From Palsa-504 sp963800415 (GTDB lineage: Bacteria > Actinomycetota > Actinomycetes > Streptosporangiales > Streptosporangiaceae), in the NCBI GenBank assembly GCA_963800415.1, contig CAWDBS010000036.1, forward strand, positions 1 through 64,000: a DNA stretch of 64,000 nucleotides, read 5' to 3'. Positions 17,592 to 27,580 of the stretch are shown piece after piece (the stretch's first letter is position 1; every line of letters starts with the position of its first letter). The position numbers were made by a program, and so were the translations under genes. The notes under the pieces are model-generated. The model made no database searches. It was not told the DNA's origin and worked only from the letters and a program-made list of their open reading frames with translations.

Positions 17592-17761
17592 CCAGGTAGA
17601 ACTCCGCGCCGTCAGCGATGCGGCCGGGTGCTGCTGTGCACCGACCTGCACGGCGACAATACCCTCGCCGCGCAGCGGACACCGTGGCTGATGATCGACG
17701 TGGATGAAACGAGGGGGCACCCGCCCTGGCCACAGCCGCCGCCAGGTGAGAAAATGGGCAC

Positions 17762-18094
17762 ATGGCCGTTAACGAGGGCAACCCGGCACGGCAGTTCGCC
17801 GCCGCCTGGCAGGCCGCCACGGCCGCCCTGGGAGAGTGGCGGCAGCGGGTGGCGACAGCGACAAACGAGGCGATGGACAAGCTCGATCCGGCCGTCCGCG
17901 CCGCGGTGGAGGCGGGGCGCGCTGCGCTTTCCGGGGACTGGCGTGCCTGTCATTGCTCGTGCGCCACGGCACACCCCGATGACAAGGGCGTGTGCGACCG
18001 CAGTGCCGTCATGACCCGGCGGCTCGGTGAGGCGGACGTGTCCCTGTGCGCGCCATGTGCCGTGGCGCAGGGTGTCGCGGAATTTCCCCGTTAG
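17762..18094 (+). CDS. Small Cys-rich protein, unknown function
   Basis: The 110-aa product has a helical N-terminal half and a C-terminal cluster CHCSCATAHPDDKGVCD followed by CAPC. This gives a plausible zinc-ribbon with paired cysteines and a His. No known domain was recognised with certainty, but the residue pattern is not that of a random GC-rich ORF. ATG at 17762. It is convergent with the DUF6328 remnant (15-bp gap). Confidence 0.5.
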   Translation: MAVNEGNPARQFAAAWQAATAALGEWRQRVATATNEAMDKLDPAVRAAVEAGRAALSGDWRACHCSCATAHPDDKGVCDRSAVMTRRLGEADVSLCAPCAVAQGVAEFPR

Positions 18095-18108
18095 GCTCTA
18101 CCGCTCGA

Positions 18109-18893
18109 TCAAGCGGGTTGCATCGGCCGGAAGGGGATCCAGTTCCGCATCACTGCCGCCGACGGCGAGGTCTTGTCCGCGCGTTCACTGGGTTTGGGAA
18201 GCCGCTGATGGCTGACGCGGCTCCACACCGGCAGGATGAACCACCAGGTGACGAACCAGGTCAGCCCGCCGACGGCCAGGAACACCGCGGGACCCAGCCC
18301 GATGACCACGTCCAGGATCAGCAGGAGGGCGGAGATCATGGCGAGAAGGAGCAGCACCAAACCGGACAGGGCCAGCCGTTCGCGACCTGGACGAGGTGAT
18401 GCTTGAGCCGTCGGCGGTAGATCACGCGGTGGAATGCCGCGGGCGCGATCAGCAGCGCGGTCGCGGCGGCGCACAGCATGAGGGTGGTGACGTAGACGTA
18501 TTTTTGGAAATGCGTTACATCTGTGAACCGTGGGGTGAACGCCAGGGTGAGCAGGAACGCGAACAGGATCTGGACACCCGTCTGGGCAACCCGGACCTCC
18601 TGAAGTATCTCGCCGTAGGCCCGGTCTACCCGTTGCAGCGGCGTCTCGCCGCGCGCGTCGGCGTTCCACTGATCGTGCTCGTCCGGTGACAGACATATCC
18701 CGCAATGCCCATCGACGTGCGGCTCCGTAGCGTGTGCTGTGGGCACGGGGACGGAATCAGCGGCCGGACAGGCCTCTTCGCCGGCAACGGCGTCACCGGA
18801 CAGCAGGATATGGCGAACCTCGGGCATCACGGGCAACTGCCCTGCCGTAGACGTTTTAACCGGCAAGCGCGGTTGCCTGGCCTGGCGTGCCAC
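18109..18893 (-). pseudogene. DUF6328 membrane protein, frameshifted
   Basis: The first frame encodes ETPLQRVDRAYGEILQEVRV and the transmembrane segment ILFAFLLTLAFTPRFTDV, typical of DUF6328. At about 18380 the frame is lost after HHLVQVAN. The neighbouring frame continues RLALSGLVLLLLAMISALLL and further transmembrane segments to 18109. Insertion of one C in AACGGCTGG would restore the protein. The N-terminal region overlaps the response-regulator 3' end, so the real start is probably internal (about 18700-18830). Confidence 0.65.
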
Positions 18894-19596
18894 GATGCGT
18901 GCCGTACTGGGCAGGGGGCACTAGGCCATGCTGGTAGGCGTACCTGACGGCCTGGGCGCGGTCGCGGGCACCGGTCTTGGCGAAGATCCGGTTGATGTGC
19001 GTCTTCACCGTGGCGTGGCTGAGGTAGAGGCGCTTGGCGATCTCGGCGTTGCTCAGGCCCGCGGCCAGCAGGGCGAGGACTTCAGCCTCGCGGGCTGTCA
19101 GGCCGCCAGGCGGTTTCTGGTCCGGGGCCTGGGCTGGGCGGCTCGGCGGGGGGCCGGGTGATGACCGCGGCCACGAGGCGTTCCTGGACGGCGGGGTCGA
19201 GATGGGTCTGCCCGGCGTGGACCGCGTGGATGGCGGCTTCGATCTGCTCGGCGCTGGCGTCCTTGGTCAGGTAACCCCGGGCCCCCGCCTGCAGCGCGGG
19301 CACGATCGCCTCCTCGTCCGCGTAGGTGGTCAGCACCAGCACCCGGGCGGCTGGCAGCTGCTCGCGCAGGTCCGCGGTGGCGGCGATGCCGTCGGTGCCC
19401 GGCATGCGCAGGTCCATCAGGACGACGTGGGGTGGTGAGCCTCGGCCAGCCGCACGGCCTCGGCTCCGTCACCTGCCGTACCGACGACTTCAACCCCGTC
19501 GATGAGCGTCACTAGCATGCTCAGGCCCTCACGCACGACCCGCTGGTCGTCGGCGATCAGCACCCGGATGGTGCCGCGCCCGGGTGTGTCCGTCAT
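18856..19596 (-). pseudogene. NarL/LuxR-type response regulator, two frameshifts
   Basis: The receiver domain begins IRVLIADDQRVVREGLSML (phospho-site region). After a frameshift near 19425 it continues MDLRMPGTDGIAA and LTKDASAEQIEAAIHAV. A second frameshift near 19100 precedes an intact LuxR helix-turn-helix (REAEVLALLAAGLSNAEIA, then KTHINRIFAKTGARDRAQAV) ending at 18856. ATG at 19596 overlaps the histidine-kinase stop (ATGA) and has GGAGG upstream, so the pair forms one operon. All domains are present; only single-base frame errors break it. Confidence 0.75.
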
Positions 19597-20895
19597 GCCG
19601 GTACCTCCAGCTCGACGCGCCATCCGCCGGCTGTGGGCCCGGCCCGGGCGGTGCCGCCTGCCCGCTGGGCTCGCTCGCGCATCGCCGTCAGGCCGTGTCC
19701 GCCGCCCGCGTCGGCGAGGATGGGTGATCCGGGCTCAGCGGCCGGACCGGGGCCTGGCTCCTGAGGCGCGGACGTGGTCTTCGACGGTGACCAGGGTGCG
19801 GCCCGCCTGGTAGCTGACGGTGATGGCGAAGTGGCGGGACGGGCGCGTAGCGGGAGACGTTCGTCAGCGCCTCCTGAGCGCCGCGGAACAGGGCCAGGCT
19901 GGCCTCCGCGGGCAGCGGCCGGGGTGTCCCGTCGATCCGCAGGGTGGCGTCGGCGCCGGTGTCGCGGCGGAAATCTTCTACCAGGGCCGCTAGCTGATCT
20001 ACGGTGGGCAGCTGTTCGCCGCGCAGGGCGCTGACGGCTTGCCGGTGCGTCGCGAGTCCTGCTTGGTCAGTTCGGCTGACCGCTCGATGGTGGCGCGCAG
20101 GCCCTCGCTGACCGTCTCCCGGCCGGCCAGCTTGCGAGCGCCCTGAAGCTGGATGGCCAGGCCGGACAGCGAGTGGGCGAGGACGTCGTGCAGTTCGCTG
20201 GCGATGCGGCTCCGCTCGGCCAGCGCGGCCGCGGCGGCCTCGCCCTCGCGTGCGTCCTGGAGCTGGGCCAGCAGCAGTTCGGTGCGGTCCTGGCTTTGGC
20301 GGCCGCGCCGGATGAACTGGCCGGTCACCGCCAGCAGCAGGCACAACAGCGTCGCGGTGATGGCTGACTGGGCGGCTGGATGCGCAGTGAAGCCCACGGC
20401 CAGGGCGAGCGCGGCGGTGATCGCGGCCGCGGTGGCCGCGGCCGGGACGAGCGGCAGCCTGACCGCCGCGATCCACACTCCCAGGCTCGCCGCTATTACG
20501 ACTGGCCCGTTCGGCTGCAAGACGGCGAGCGCCACCCCGCAGCCGCCGATCAGCCCGGCCACGGCGGCCTGCGCCACCGGGCCACGGCGAGCCCAGCCAC
20601 GCTGATCGCGGTCAGGACCGCCGCGGCGTAGACAGCCAGCACGACGGCCACCCCCAGGCCAGCGCCTGCCAGGCCGGGGGCGGGCTGACCCTGAGACGCT
20701 GGCCGTCAGCACGACCGCGAGGAAGACCAGGCCCAGCGGCCGCAGCGCCTGCCGCTGAGCGTCCCGCGCTCGCGGGCGCGAGATCGCGCTTGCGTCACGC
20801 GGGCCGAAGCGGGCTCTTGTCCCAGCCGGTAACCGGACGCGAGCCAGGCGGTCCGGGCTCGTGAACCGGTCCGGGCCGCGCGCGGCCGCGAGCAA
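19593..20895 (-). pseudogene. DesK/NarX-like sensor histidine kinase (HisKA_3), at least three frameshifts
   Basis: Several transmembrane helices (in 20300-20750) are followed by a coiled linker. The HisKA_3 dimerisation box is AERSRIASELHDVLAHSLSG with the phospho-acceptor His. Frame changes near 20030, 19830 and 19740 separate the box from ATPase pieces ALFRGAQEALTNVSRYAP and ILADAGGGHGLTAMRERAQR (G box). The protein ends ELEVPA at 19593. The N-terminal membrane region also looks frame-broken. It was the partner of the response regulator just downstream. The lesions could be assembly errors. Confidence 0.7.
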
Positions 20896-20960
20896 GGCCC
20901 GCCACGGCCAGCCGTGCCTTCATGGACACAGTGTGGCCCGCGGCGGGCCGGGATACCAGG

Positions 20961-21498
20961 TCAGGCACCGGTGCCTGCCAGGACACGGGCCCTGGCTGGC
21001 GCCGGGCCGACCGCCAGCCGGCGGCCGCGCAGGTAGATGACGACCAGCCGGGTGAGCACATCGGCCAGCGCCATCATGACCAGCGCCGCCACCCAGGCCG
21101 CCGACCCGGTGATGTGGTGGGCGATGCTGAACTGCGCGATCGCCGGCCCCGCTCCGTTGCCCGCGGCGACCGCGAAGGCCAGCCGGGCCCCGACGCCGCC
21201 GACCCACATGCTGGCCGCCACAGCGCCCGCCCGGCCCAGCGGCCGGCCATCGGCGCTCAGGCGCAGGACGGGTGGCCAAGCCGCCGACCGCGCCCATGAG
21301 CGCGCCGGCCAGCACGCACCCAAGCTCCAGCACGACGTCGTTGCCGCCGGACGGCACCGAGTGCAGGAACAGGACGGCGGCACAGCCCACCGCAAGCACC
21401 GGGACCGCCAGGGACCGCAGATCAAGCGGGTGCTCGCGGATCTGCCGGACGACCATCAGGATGAGGACTGCGTTGATCACGTACATGTTGATGTTCAT
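20961..21498 (-). pseudogene. Four-TM membrane protein, frameshifted
   Basis: ATG at 21498 opens MNINMYVINAVLILMVVRQ, followed by two more hydrophobic helices up to GALMGAVGGLATR near 21265. The frame then shifts, and ALVMMALADVLTRLVVIYLR in another frame completes a multi-helix protein ending at 20961. The original family is unidentified. Such proteins often sit upstream of DesKR-like pairs, which it does here. Confidence 0.55.
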
Positions 21499-21606
21499 AC
21501 CGACAGAATGCTTCGCAGCCCCCGTCCCGGACGTCGGCCCACGGGTGGGAGACAGGGTTGATACCAGCCTCAACCCCCGGGTTGACCCGGGCCGTTTACG
21601 AGCGAC

Positions 21607-22654
21607 TCACGAGCGTTGGCTCTGGCGGGGCTCGCGGGGAACTCCGGGATGACCGGTGCTGCCCCGGGGGACAAGGCGGGGTTCGAGGACTGTCTCGGCG
21701 CGGTCGTGTGTCGGTTCCTCTAGGGGGGTGATGGCTGCTCGGACGGCTGATCCGGCCAGCTCTGCGGCTTCTTGAGAGACGCTCGTCAGGTCGATGGCGG
21801 CGAGGCCGGCGACCGGAGAGTCGTCATAGCCGGTCACCGAGCATTCGCCGGGGACGTGCACTCCGGCCTTGGTGAGCGCGTCGATGAGGCCGAGGGCGCA
21901 GTGGTCGTTGAAGGCGCAGAAGGCGGTGGGCAGCCGTTTGAGTTGCAGGAGCCCGGATGCGGCGCGGCGGCCGTCGCGTTCGGTCTCGCCGCCGGGCAGG
22001 ATGCGGATGTGCGAGCTCAGGTCGCGGCGGCGCATGGCCGCGCGGTAACCGCGTCGCCGGTCGGCGGCGATGGGATGGTTGCCGCCGTCGATGTGCGTGA
22101 TATCGCGGTGTCCGAGGTCGGCGAGATGGTCCACGAGCAGGGCCTGCCCGCGGTGGTCGGCTGAACGGACCACCGGAGACGCCGTTGAGGGTTGCCCGTC
22201 GGCCGATCAGCACGATGGGCACTTGCTGTGCGAGGCCACGGAGCTGCGCAGTGGGGAGGTCGGAGCCGAGCAGGATGAGGGACTCGCAGCGGAACTCCAG
22301 GAGGGTGTCGACAGCACGCTGTTCGGTGTGGGAGCCGGTGATGATGGAGAGGACGATCTGGTAGCCGGCCTGGTCGGCCGCGGACTGGATGCCCTCCACC
22401 AGTTCGGCGTGAAAGGCGTTGCGGACATGCATGGTGACGCCGAGATGCTTCGTGCGTCGCAGCTTCATCAGGCTGGCGGTGCGGTTGGTGCGGTAGCCGA
22501 GCTGTTCGGCGGTCGCGAAGACTTTGGCCCTAGTCTCGTCGCTGGCGCCCGGCGCGCCTCGGAAGACGATCGAGACCAGCGCCGTGGAGACGCCGGCCGC
22601 TGCGGCCACGTCGCGCATCGTGCCCGCTCGAACCCCGGCGGGCTGTCTCGTCAT
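21607..22654 (-). pseudogene. LacI-family transcriptional regulator, one frameshift
   Basis: The N-terminal HTH TMRDVAAAAGVSTALVSIVF (residues 12-31) and the periplasmic-binding-protein-like sensor domain are recognisable (VTMHVRNAFHAELVEGI, CESLILLGSD). Near 22170 the frame shifts by one base, and the second half continues with HRDITHIDGGNHPIAADRRR, AFNDHCALGLIDAL and VTGYDDSPVAGLA to 21607. It is divergent from the sugar-isomerase gene, with LacI-type operators between them, so it most likely repressed that operon and itself. ATG at 22654 is preferred over 22696. Confidence 0.78.
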
Positions 22655-22689
22655 CGACGAACTAGTCCCATCATTATCCGAAGTTTGAC

Positions 22690-22757
22690 TTGACATACTT
22701 ACATAAACGCAGCCTACTCTAGACCGTTCTACTAGAACGTTCTAGAGGAGACCTGCC
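22690..22757 (+). promoter_or_regulatory. Promoter and tandem LacI-type operators ahead of sugar-isomerase operon
   Basis: TTGACA at 22690-22695 is followed at 17-19 bp by a -10-like TACTCT/CCTACT. Downstream lies a perfect 14-bp palindrome CTAGAACGTTCTAG (22732-22745) with the central CpG typical of LacI-family operators. A second, one-mismatch copy, CTAGACCGTTCTA, is at 22719-22731. The two are spaced 13 bp centre to centre and lie over the expected transcription start. AGAGGAGA provides the ribosome-binding site for ATG 22758. Confidence 0.75.
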
Positions 22758-23444
22758 ATGAGACTAGGTGCGTACACGGCGTGCTTGCACGACACACCCC
22801 TTCCGGAGACCCTTCGGATCCTCGCCGGTCTCGGTCTGGACAGTGCCGAGATCAACTCAGGAGGCTTCCTGCCGGCCGTGCACCTGCCGGTCGAGGACCT
22901 GCGATCGAGCGAGACCGCGCGGACTGAGTACCTGGGTCTGTTCGACGAGGCCGGCGTCGCCCTGACGGCGCTGAACTGCAACGGCAACCCCTTGGACCCC
23001 GATCCGGAGGGCGCGAAGCAGGCGCAGGACATCTACACCTCGATCGAGATCGCCGCCCTGCTCGGCGTCAAGCGCGTGGTCACCATGTCCGGCGCTCCCG
23101 GTTCGGAACCGTCGTCGACGCTTCCGGTGTGGAACGTCGTGCCCTGGCACAGCGCGTTCCTGAAGGTGCGGGACTACCAGTGGACCGAGGTAGGCATCCC
23201 GTTCTGGAAGAAGGTGCAGGCGTTTGCCGCTGACCACGACGTCAAGGTGTGCTTGGAGATGCACCCGGGCAACATCGTCTTCAACCCGCGCACTCTGGAG
23301 CGACTGGCCACGGAGATCAACGCCACCCATGTCGGCGCGGAGATGGACCCCAGCCACCTGTTCTGGCAGGGCATCGACCCGACGCAGGCGGTGAAGTCAC
23401 TGAGCTTCCTTCATCCTCGTCTTCGCAGCTTGGTGGCTGTTTGA
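22758..23444 (+). pseudogene. Sugar phosphate isomerase/epimerase (xylose-isomerase-like TIM barrel), 3' truncated
   Basis: The N-terminus LGAYTACLHDTPLPETLRIL and barrel segments SAEINSGG, TALNCNGNPL, KRVVTMSGAPGS, VCLEMHPGN and VGAEMDPSHLFWQG are intact, including metal-ligand-like Glu/Asp/His residues. Homology stops after DPTQAVK (about 23390). The remaining residues SLSFLHPRLRSLVAV are IS-derived. Family members are about 330-350 aa; this keeps about 214. The missing 3' third is not found on the far side of the IS, so the insertion was accompanied by a deletion. Confidence 0.8.
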
Positions 23445-24522
23445 CAGGTTGCCCGGATTTCTTTCCCGCTGGCTGGCGGGGGTGCCGGAGCGAGCGTGGC
23501 GATGCGGGTCCCGGCAGCGGCTGCCGGTAACGATCAGGGCAGATGATGGTCACGTTACGGTTGTGGCAGGTAATGTCCCCGCAGGCGCAAGGCGGCTCCT
23601 GCTAAACGGGTTGGTGTTCGAAGTCAAGCCGTCAACAGGAGCCGTCATGACTGTATACCAGGGGACGTCGTTCACGCCGGAGCTGACCGCGACGGGGTAT
23701 GCCCTGTTCCGGGCCGGGGTGAAGGTCAGCGCCGGGACCTGCGAGGACCTCGCCGCCTCGCTGCAGCGCCGGCATGAGCGGAACCGGACGCGGTGGCGGC
23801 TGCTGTCTCCGCTGGCGCAGGCGGTGCTGGTGATCGCGTTCGTGCGCACGAACCTGACGTACGCGGAGCTGGCCGCGGGGTTCGGGATCTCGGAATCGAC
23901 ATGCTGGCGGGACGTGGCCGAGGGGATCAGCGTGCTGGCGGACCAGGGCCGGCGGATCAGCCTGCGCGATGTCGCCCGGCTGGCGGCGAAGATGGGCTGG
24001 GACTACCTGATCGTGGACGGAGTGCACGTGCCCGCGGTGACGTTTGGCCGGAAAACCGGGGGCCAGCGGGCCTTCTACTCCGGCAAGCACAAGCGGCACG
24101 GGCTCAACGTGCAGACCGTGTGCTCCCCGGCCGGGGAACTGCTGCGGGCCGCGGCCCGGCAGCCCGGCGCGACCGTGGACGTCACCGCGGCGCGGAAGGC
24201 GGGGATCGCGGCGATGCTGACCTCGCTGATCGGCGTGCTGGCTGACCTGGGCTACCTCGGCTGGGACGAGGCAGTGATCACCGGCCGCCGCAAGCCGCGG
24301 GGAAAGGACCTGACCGCGGCGCAGCGGGCCGCGAACCGGCTGCAGGCCGAGCTCCGCTGCGTAGGCGAGCGAGGCAACGCCCGGCTGAAGTACTGGAAAG
24401 TGCTGGCCACCGAGCTGCGCTGCCGCCCCGGACAGTGCACCGTGATGGTCAAGGCGGTGCTGGCATTGCTGCGGTACGCCGCTGACACGCTGTTGCAGGC
24501 CGCGCGCCGTTAAGACCATATC
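23395..24522 (+). mobile_element. IS element (IS5-like, DDE_Tnp_4 transposase) with deleted flanks
   Basis: The element lies between the broken 3' end of the isomerase (about 23395) and the first codons of the oxidoreductase, which has no start codon (about 24523). Boundaries were set by loss of homology in the neighbours. I could not find convincing terminal inverted repeats or a target duplication, consistent with adjacent deletion or decayed ends. Confidence 0.6.
23647..24513 (+). CDS. IS5-family-type transposase (HTH_Tnp_4 + DDE_Tnp_4)
   Basis: The 288-aa product has an N-terminal helix-turn-helix (AELAAGFGISESTCWRDVAEG, residues about 75-95). A DDE nuclease domain follows: first Asp in YLIVDGVHVP, second in VLADLGYLGWD, and a C-terminal RNARLKYWKVLAT-type helix carrying the Glu region. 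The frame is open from 23449, but ATG 23647 with AGGAG 6 nt upstream is the likely start. The ORF is intact, so the element could still be active. Confidence 0.8.
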   Translation: MTVYQGTSFTPELTATGYALFRAGVKVSAGTCEDLAASLQRRHERNRTRWRLLSPLAQAVLVIAFVRTNLTYAELAAGFGISESTCWRDVAEGISVLADQGRRISLRDVARLAAKMGWDYLIVDGVHVPAVTFGRKTGGQRAFYSGKHKRHGLNVQTVCSPAGELLRAAARQPGATVDVTAARKAGIAAMLTSLIGVLADLGYLGWDEAVITGRRKPRGKDLTAAQRAANRLQAELRCVGERGNARLKYWKVLATELRCRPGQCTVMVKAVLALLRYAADTLLQAARR

Positions 24523-24531
24523 GGTGCGCCC

Positions 24532-25410
24532 GCGACCGAGCCGGTCGGTGTCGCGGTGATCGGTGCGGGCATGGCCGGCCGGTCACGCTCACGCCTACCG
24601 CACCGCGCAGACCGTGTTCGGGACCGGAGCGCCGCCGGTCCGGCTCGTTGCGATCGCTGACATCAATGCCGAGTTCGCCTCGCACACCGCGGAGCGGTAC
24701 GGCTTCGAGCGCGCCGAGACGAGCTGGCAGGCGGTCGCCGGGGCCGACGACATCGATGCCGTGAGCATCGTGGTGGCCAACCACCTGCACCGCCAGATCG
24801 CGGAGGCTCTGCTGGCCGCGGGCAAGCACGTGCTGTGCGAGAAGCCGCTCGCCCAGAGTGCCGCGGACGCGGAGGCCATGGTGGCCGCGGCGCAGGCTGC
24901 TGGAAAGGTCGCTTCCTGCGGCTTCTCCTACCGCAGGTCGCCGGCCGTGAGTGCAATCGGTGAGCAGATCCGCGCCGGTTCGCTGGGCGAGATCCTGCAC
25001 TTCAACGGCCGGTACTGGTGCGACTATGCCGCGGACCCCGACGCGCCGACAAGCTGGCGCTACACCGGGCCGCGCGGCTCCGGAGCGCTCGGCGACCTGG
25101 GCAGCCACCTGGTCGACCTCAGCGAGCAGCTGTGCGGTCCGATCACCTCCATCAAAGGCGCGGCGCTGCCCATCCTCATCAAGGACCGGCCGGTTGCGCT
25201 GGGCGCCGCGCTCGGTCACGCGGCCGGCGTGCCGGTCAGTGACCGACGTGAGCCGGTCACCAACGACGACCTCGCCACCTTCGTCGCGGCCTTTGCCAAC
25301 GGCGCAGCCGGGACGTTCTCGATCTCCCGGGTGGCGCTCGGCCACCCCAACGACCTCGCGTTCGAGGTGTTCGGAACCGAGGCGGCTGCCAGTTTCCAGC
25401 AACGCGTGAT
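24532..25410 (+). pseudogene. Gfo/Idh/MocA oxidoreductase, 5' and 3' truncated, frameshifted
   Basis: The Rossmann fold begins VGVAVIGAGMAG (24541-24576) but has no start codon upstream. The frame then shifts by one base near 24580 and continues HAHAYRTAQTVFG, VLCEKPLAQS, the catalytic-domain segment GSGALGDLGSHLVDLSEQL and LAFEVFGTEAAASFQQ. Homology is lost after about 25405, well short of the usual 370-400 aa. NAD(P)-dependent sugar or inositol oxidation is the likely ancestral role, with the LacI regulator and isomerase as partners. Confidence 0.75.
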
Positions 25411-25611
25411 CACCTCCGACGGGTGTGCTTCACCGGGATACGGGCGGGGAATCGCGTTGATGCCTGCCGGGGTGACACGCACGGGCGCAGCACGGGCGGG
25501 GAGTATTCGTCAGGATCGTCGGCTCCGGACGGGGTCCTCATCCGGCATGGGTGATGCGCCGACCCGGCCAACGGGGGAAATTATGAGTACGGCGTATGAC
25601 CAGGGCCGGGG

Positions 25612-27353
25612 GTGTCTATGTTCGGTTCGGTGCCCGGGCTTCAGGTTATTGCGTCCTACCGCCGACGGTGGCTGCTCAAGGACGTCATTGCCGGCGTCGT
25701 GCTCACGACGCTGCTGGTCCCGCAGGGCATGGCCTATGCGGAACTGGCGGGCCTGCCGCCCATCACCGGCCTGTACACGTCCATCTTGTGCCTGCTCGGC
25801 TACGCGGTGTTCGGCCCGTCGCGGATCCTGGTGCTGGGCCCGGATTCCTCGCTGGGGCCGATGATCGCCGCGACGATCCTGCCGTTGATGGCCGCCAAGG
25901 GCGACGCCAAGCGCGCGGTCGCGCTGGCCTCGATCCTGGCGATCATGGTCGCGGCGATCATGATCCTGGCCGCCGTGGCCAAGCTCGGCTTCATCGCCGA
26001 CCTGATCTCCAAGCCGACCATGATCGGCTACATGAATGGCCTGGCGCTGACCATCTTGATCGGGCAGCTGCCGAAACTGTTCGGGTTCAAGGTCAACGCC
26101 GATAACCTCATCGGTGAGGTCACCGGTTTCGTCAAGGGATTGGCGAACGGCGAGGCGGTCGCCGCCGCGGCCGCGGTCGGGATCGCCGGGATCGCACTGA
26201 TCCTGGTGCTGCAGCGGTGGCTGCCGAAGGTCCCGGCGGTGCTGATCATGGTGGTGCTCGCCATCGCCTCGACGTCGGTCTTTCACCTGGCCGAGCACGG
26301 CGTCAGCCTGGTCGGGGTGCTCCCCAAGGGTTTCCCGCCGTTCACGATCCCGCACGTCCGGCTGGCCGATCTCGGGCCCTTGTTCGCCGGGGCACTGGGG
26401 ATCGCCCTGGTCTCCCTCGCCGACACGATCTCCACCGCGTCGGCGTTCGCGGCCCGCACCGGGCAGGAGGTCCGCGGCAACGGCGAGATGATCGGCGTCG
26501 GCGCGGCGAACCTGGCCGCCGGTCTCTTCCAGGGGTTCCCGGTCAGCACCAGCGGGTCCCGGACGGCGGTGGCCGAACGATCCGGGGCCAAGACACAGCT
26601 CACCGGGGTCATCAGGCGCCGTCCTGATCATCGCGATGATCGTGCTCGTCCCGGGCTTGTTCCGGAACCTGCCCGCCGGCCCTGGCCGCCGTGGTGATCA
26701 CCGCATCGCTGTCGCTGGCCGACATCCCCGCTACCGTGCGGCTGTGGCGGCAGCGCAAGGCCGAGTGCGCGCTGTCGATCGCGGCGTTCGGCGGCGTCGC
26801 CCTGCTGGGCGTGCTACCCGGGATCGCGATCGCGGTCGCGCTGTCCATCCTCAACGTCTTCCGGCGAGCGTGGTGGCCCTACGACACCGTACTGGGGCGG
26901 GTGGAAGGGCTGGAGGGCTACCACGACATCCGCTCATATCCCGATGCCCGGCACCTGCCCGGCCTGGTGATCTACCGGTTCGACGGCCCGCTGTTCTTCG
27001 CCAACGCCAAGAGTTTCCGCGACGAGGTCATGCGGCTGGCCAAGGCGGAGCCGAAGCCCTCATGGATCCTCATCGCCGCCGAGCCAGTCACTGATGTGGA
27101 CACCACCGCATCGGACGTGCTGGAAGAACTCGACCAGACGCTGAGCGCCCAGGGCACCAGCCTGGTCTTCGCCGAGCTCAAGGACCCGGTACGGCGCAAG
27201 ATCGAGCGTTACGGGCTGGCACGCACGATCGAAGCGCGCCATTTCTTCCCGACCATCGGAGCCGCCGTCGCTGCATTCCGCGGCGAAACCGGCGCCCAAT
27301 GGACCGCCACCAGCCGCCCGCCGCCCGAGCCCGCAGCCCCACCCATCGGCTAG
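25612..27353 (+). pseudogene. SulP-family anion transporter with STAS domain, two frameshifts
   Basis: The SLC26/SulP signature LLVPQGMAYAELAGLPPITG, SRILVLGPDSSLGP and later IALVSLADTISTASAFAART precede a frame loss near 26612. A middle piece LIIAMIVLVPGLFRNLPA lies in a second frame, and a third frame from about 26688 carries the last helices and a C-terminal STAS domain (LVIYRFDGPLFFANAK, DVDTTASDVLEEL) to 27353. Each break needs removal of one base. The intact protein would have about 580 aa and import sulfate, bicarbonate or a related anion. Start is GTG 25612 or ATG 25618. Confidence 0.8.
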
Positions 27354-27425
27354 CCGGAGCGCAAGAGGCTAGCCCGAGCGCAAGAGGCTAGCCCGAGCGC
27401 ACGAGGTCTAGTCCGAGCGCACGAG
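27349..27425. repeat. 19-bp tandem repeat (four copies)
   Basis: Unit GCTAGCCCGAGCGCAAGAG, repeated four times with 1-3 differences. The first copy contains the SulP stop codon (TAG). Confidence 0.8.
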
Positions 27426-27441
27426 GCTAAGGATGGTTCCC

Positions 27442-27490
27442 GCCGTCCCGACCTCGGGACTCATCCTTCGTGGGTGAGGTCGAGGACGGC
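27442..27490 (+). terminator. Long stem-loop between SulP and MFS genes
   Basis: GCCGTCC-CGACCTC (27442-27455) pairs with GAGGTCG-a-GGACGGC (27476-27490), a 14-bp stem with one bulge. The enclosed CTCATCC/GGGTGAG can pair alternatively around a TTCG loop. Mutually exclusive pairings suggest either a terminator or an attenuator ahead of the MFS gene. Confidence 0.5.
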
Positions 27491-27531
27491 GGCGGCCCCG
27501 GACCATGGGTGAGTACCGGCGACGGCAGGTC

Positions 27532-27564
27532 GTGTCTTGTCTAGTCTTGTCTAGTCTAGTCTTG
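27532..27564 (+). promoter_or_regulatory. Repetitive leader upstream of MFS exporter
   Basis: GTCTTGTCTA is repeated twice in tandem, followed by GTCTAGTCTTG, directly before the ribosome-binding site GAGGAG and ATG 27581. Short iterated CTAGTC/CTTGTC elements could be regulator half-sites. No -35/-10 pair is clear. Confidence 0.4.
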
Positions 27565-27580
27565 CGAGAGGAGCTCAGCG

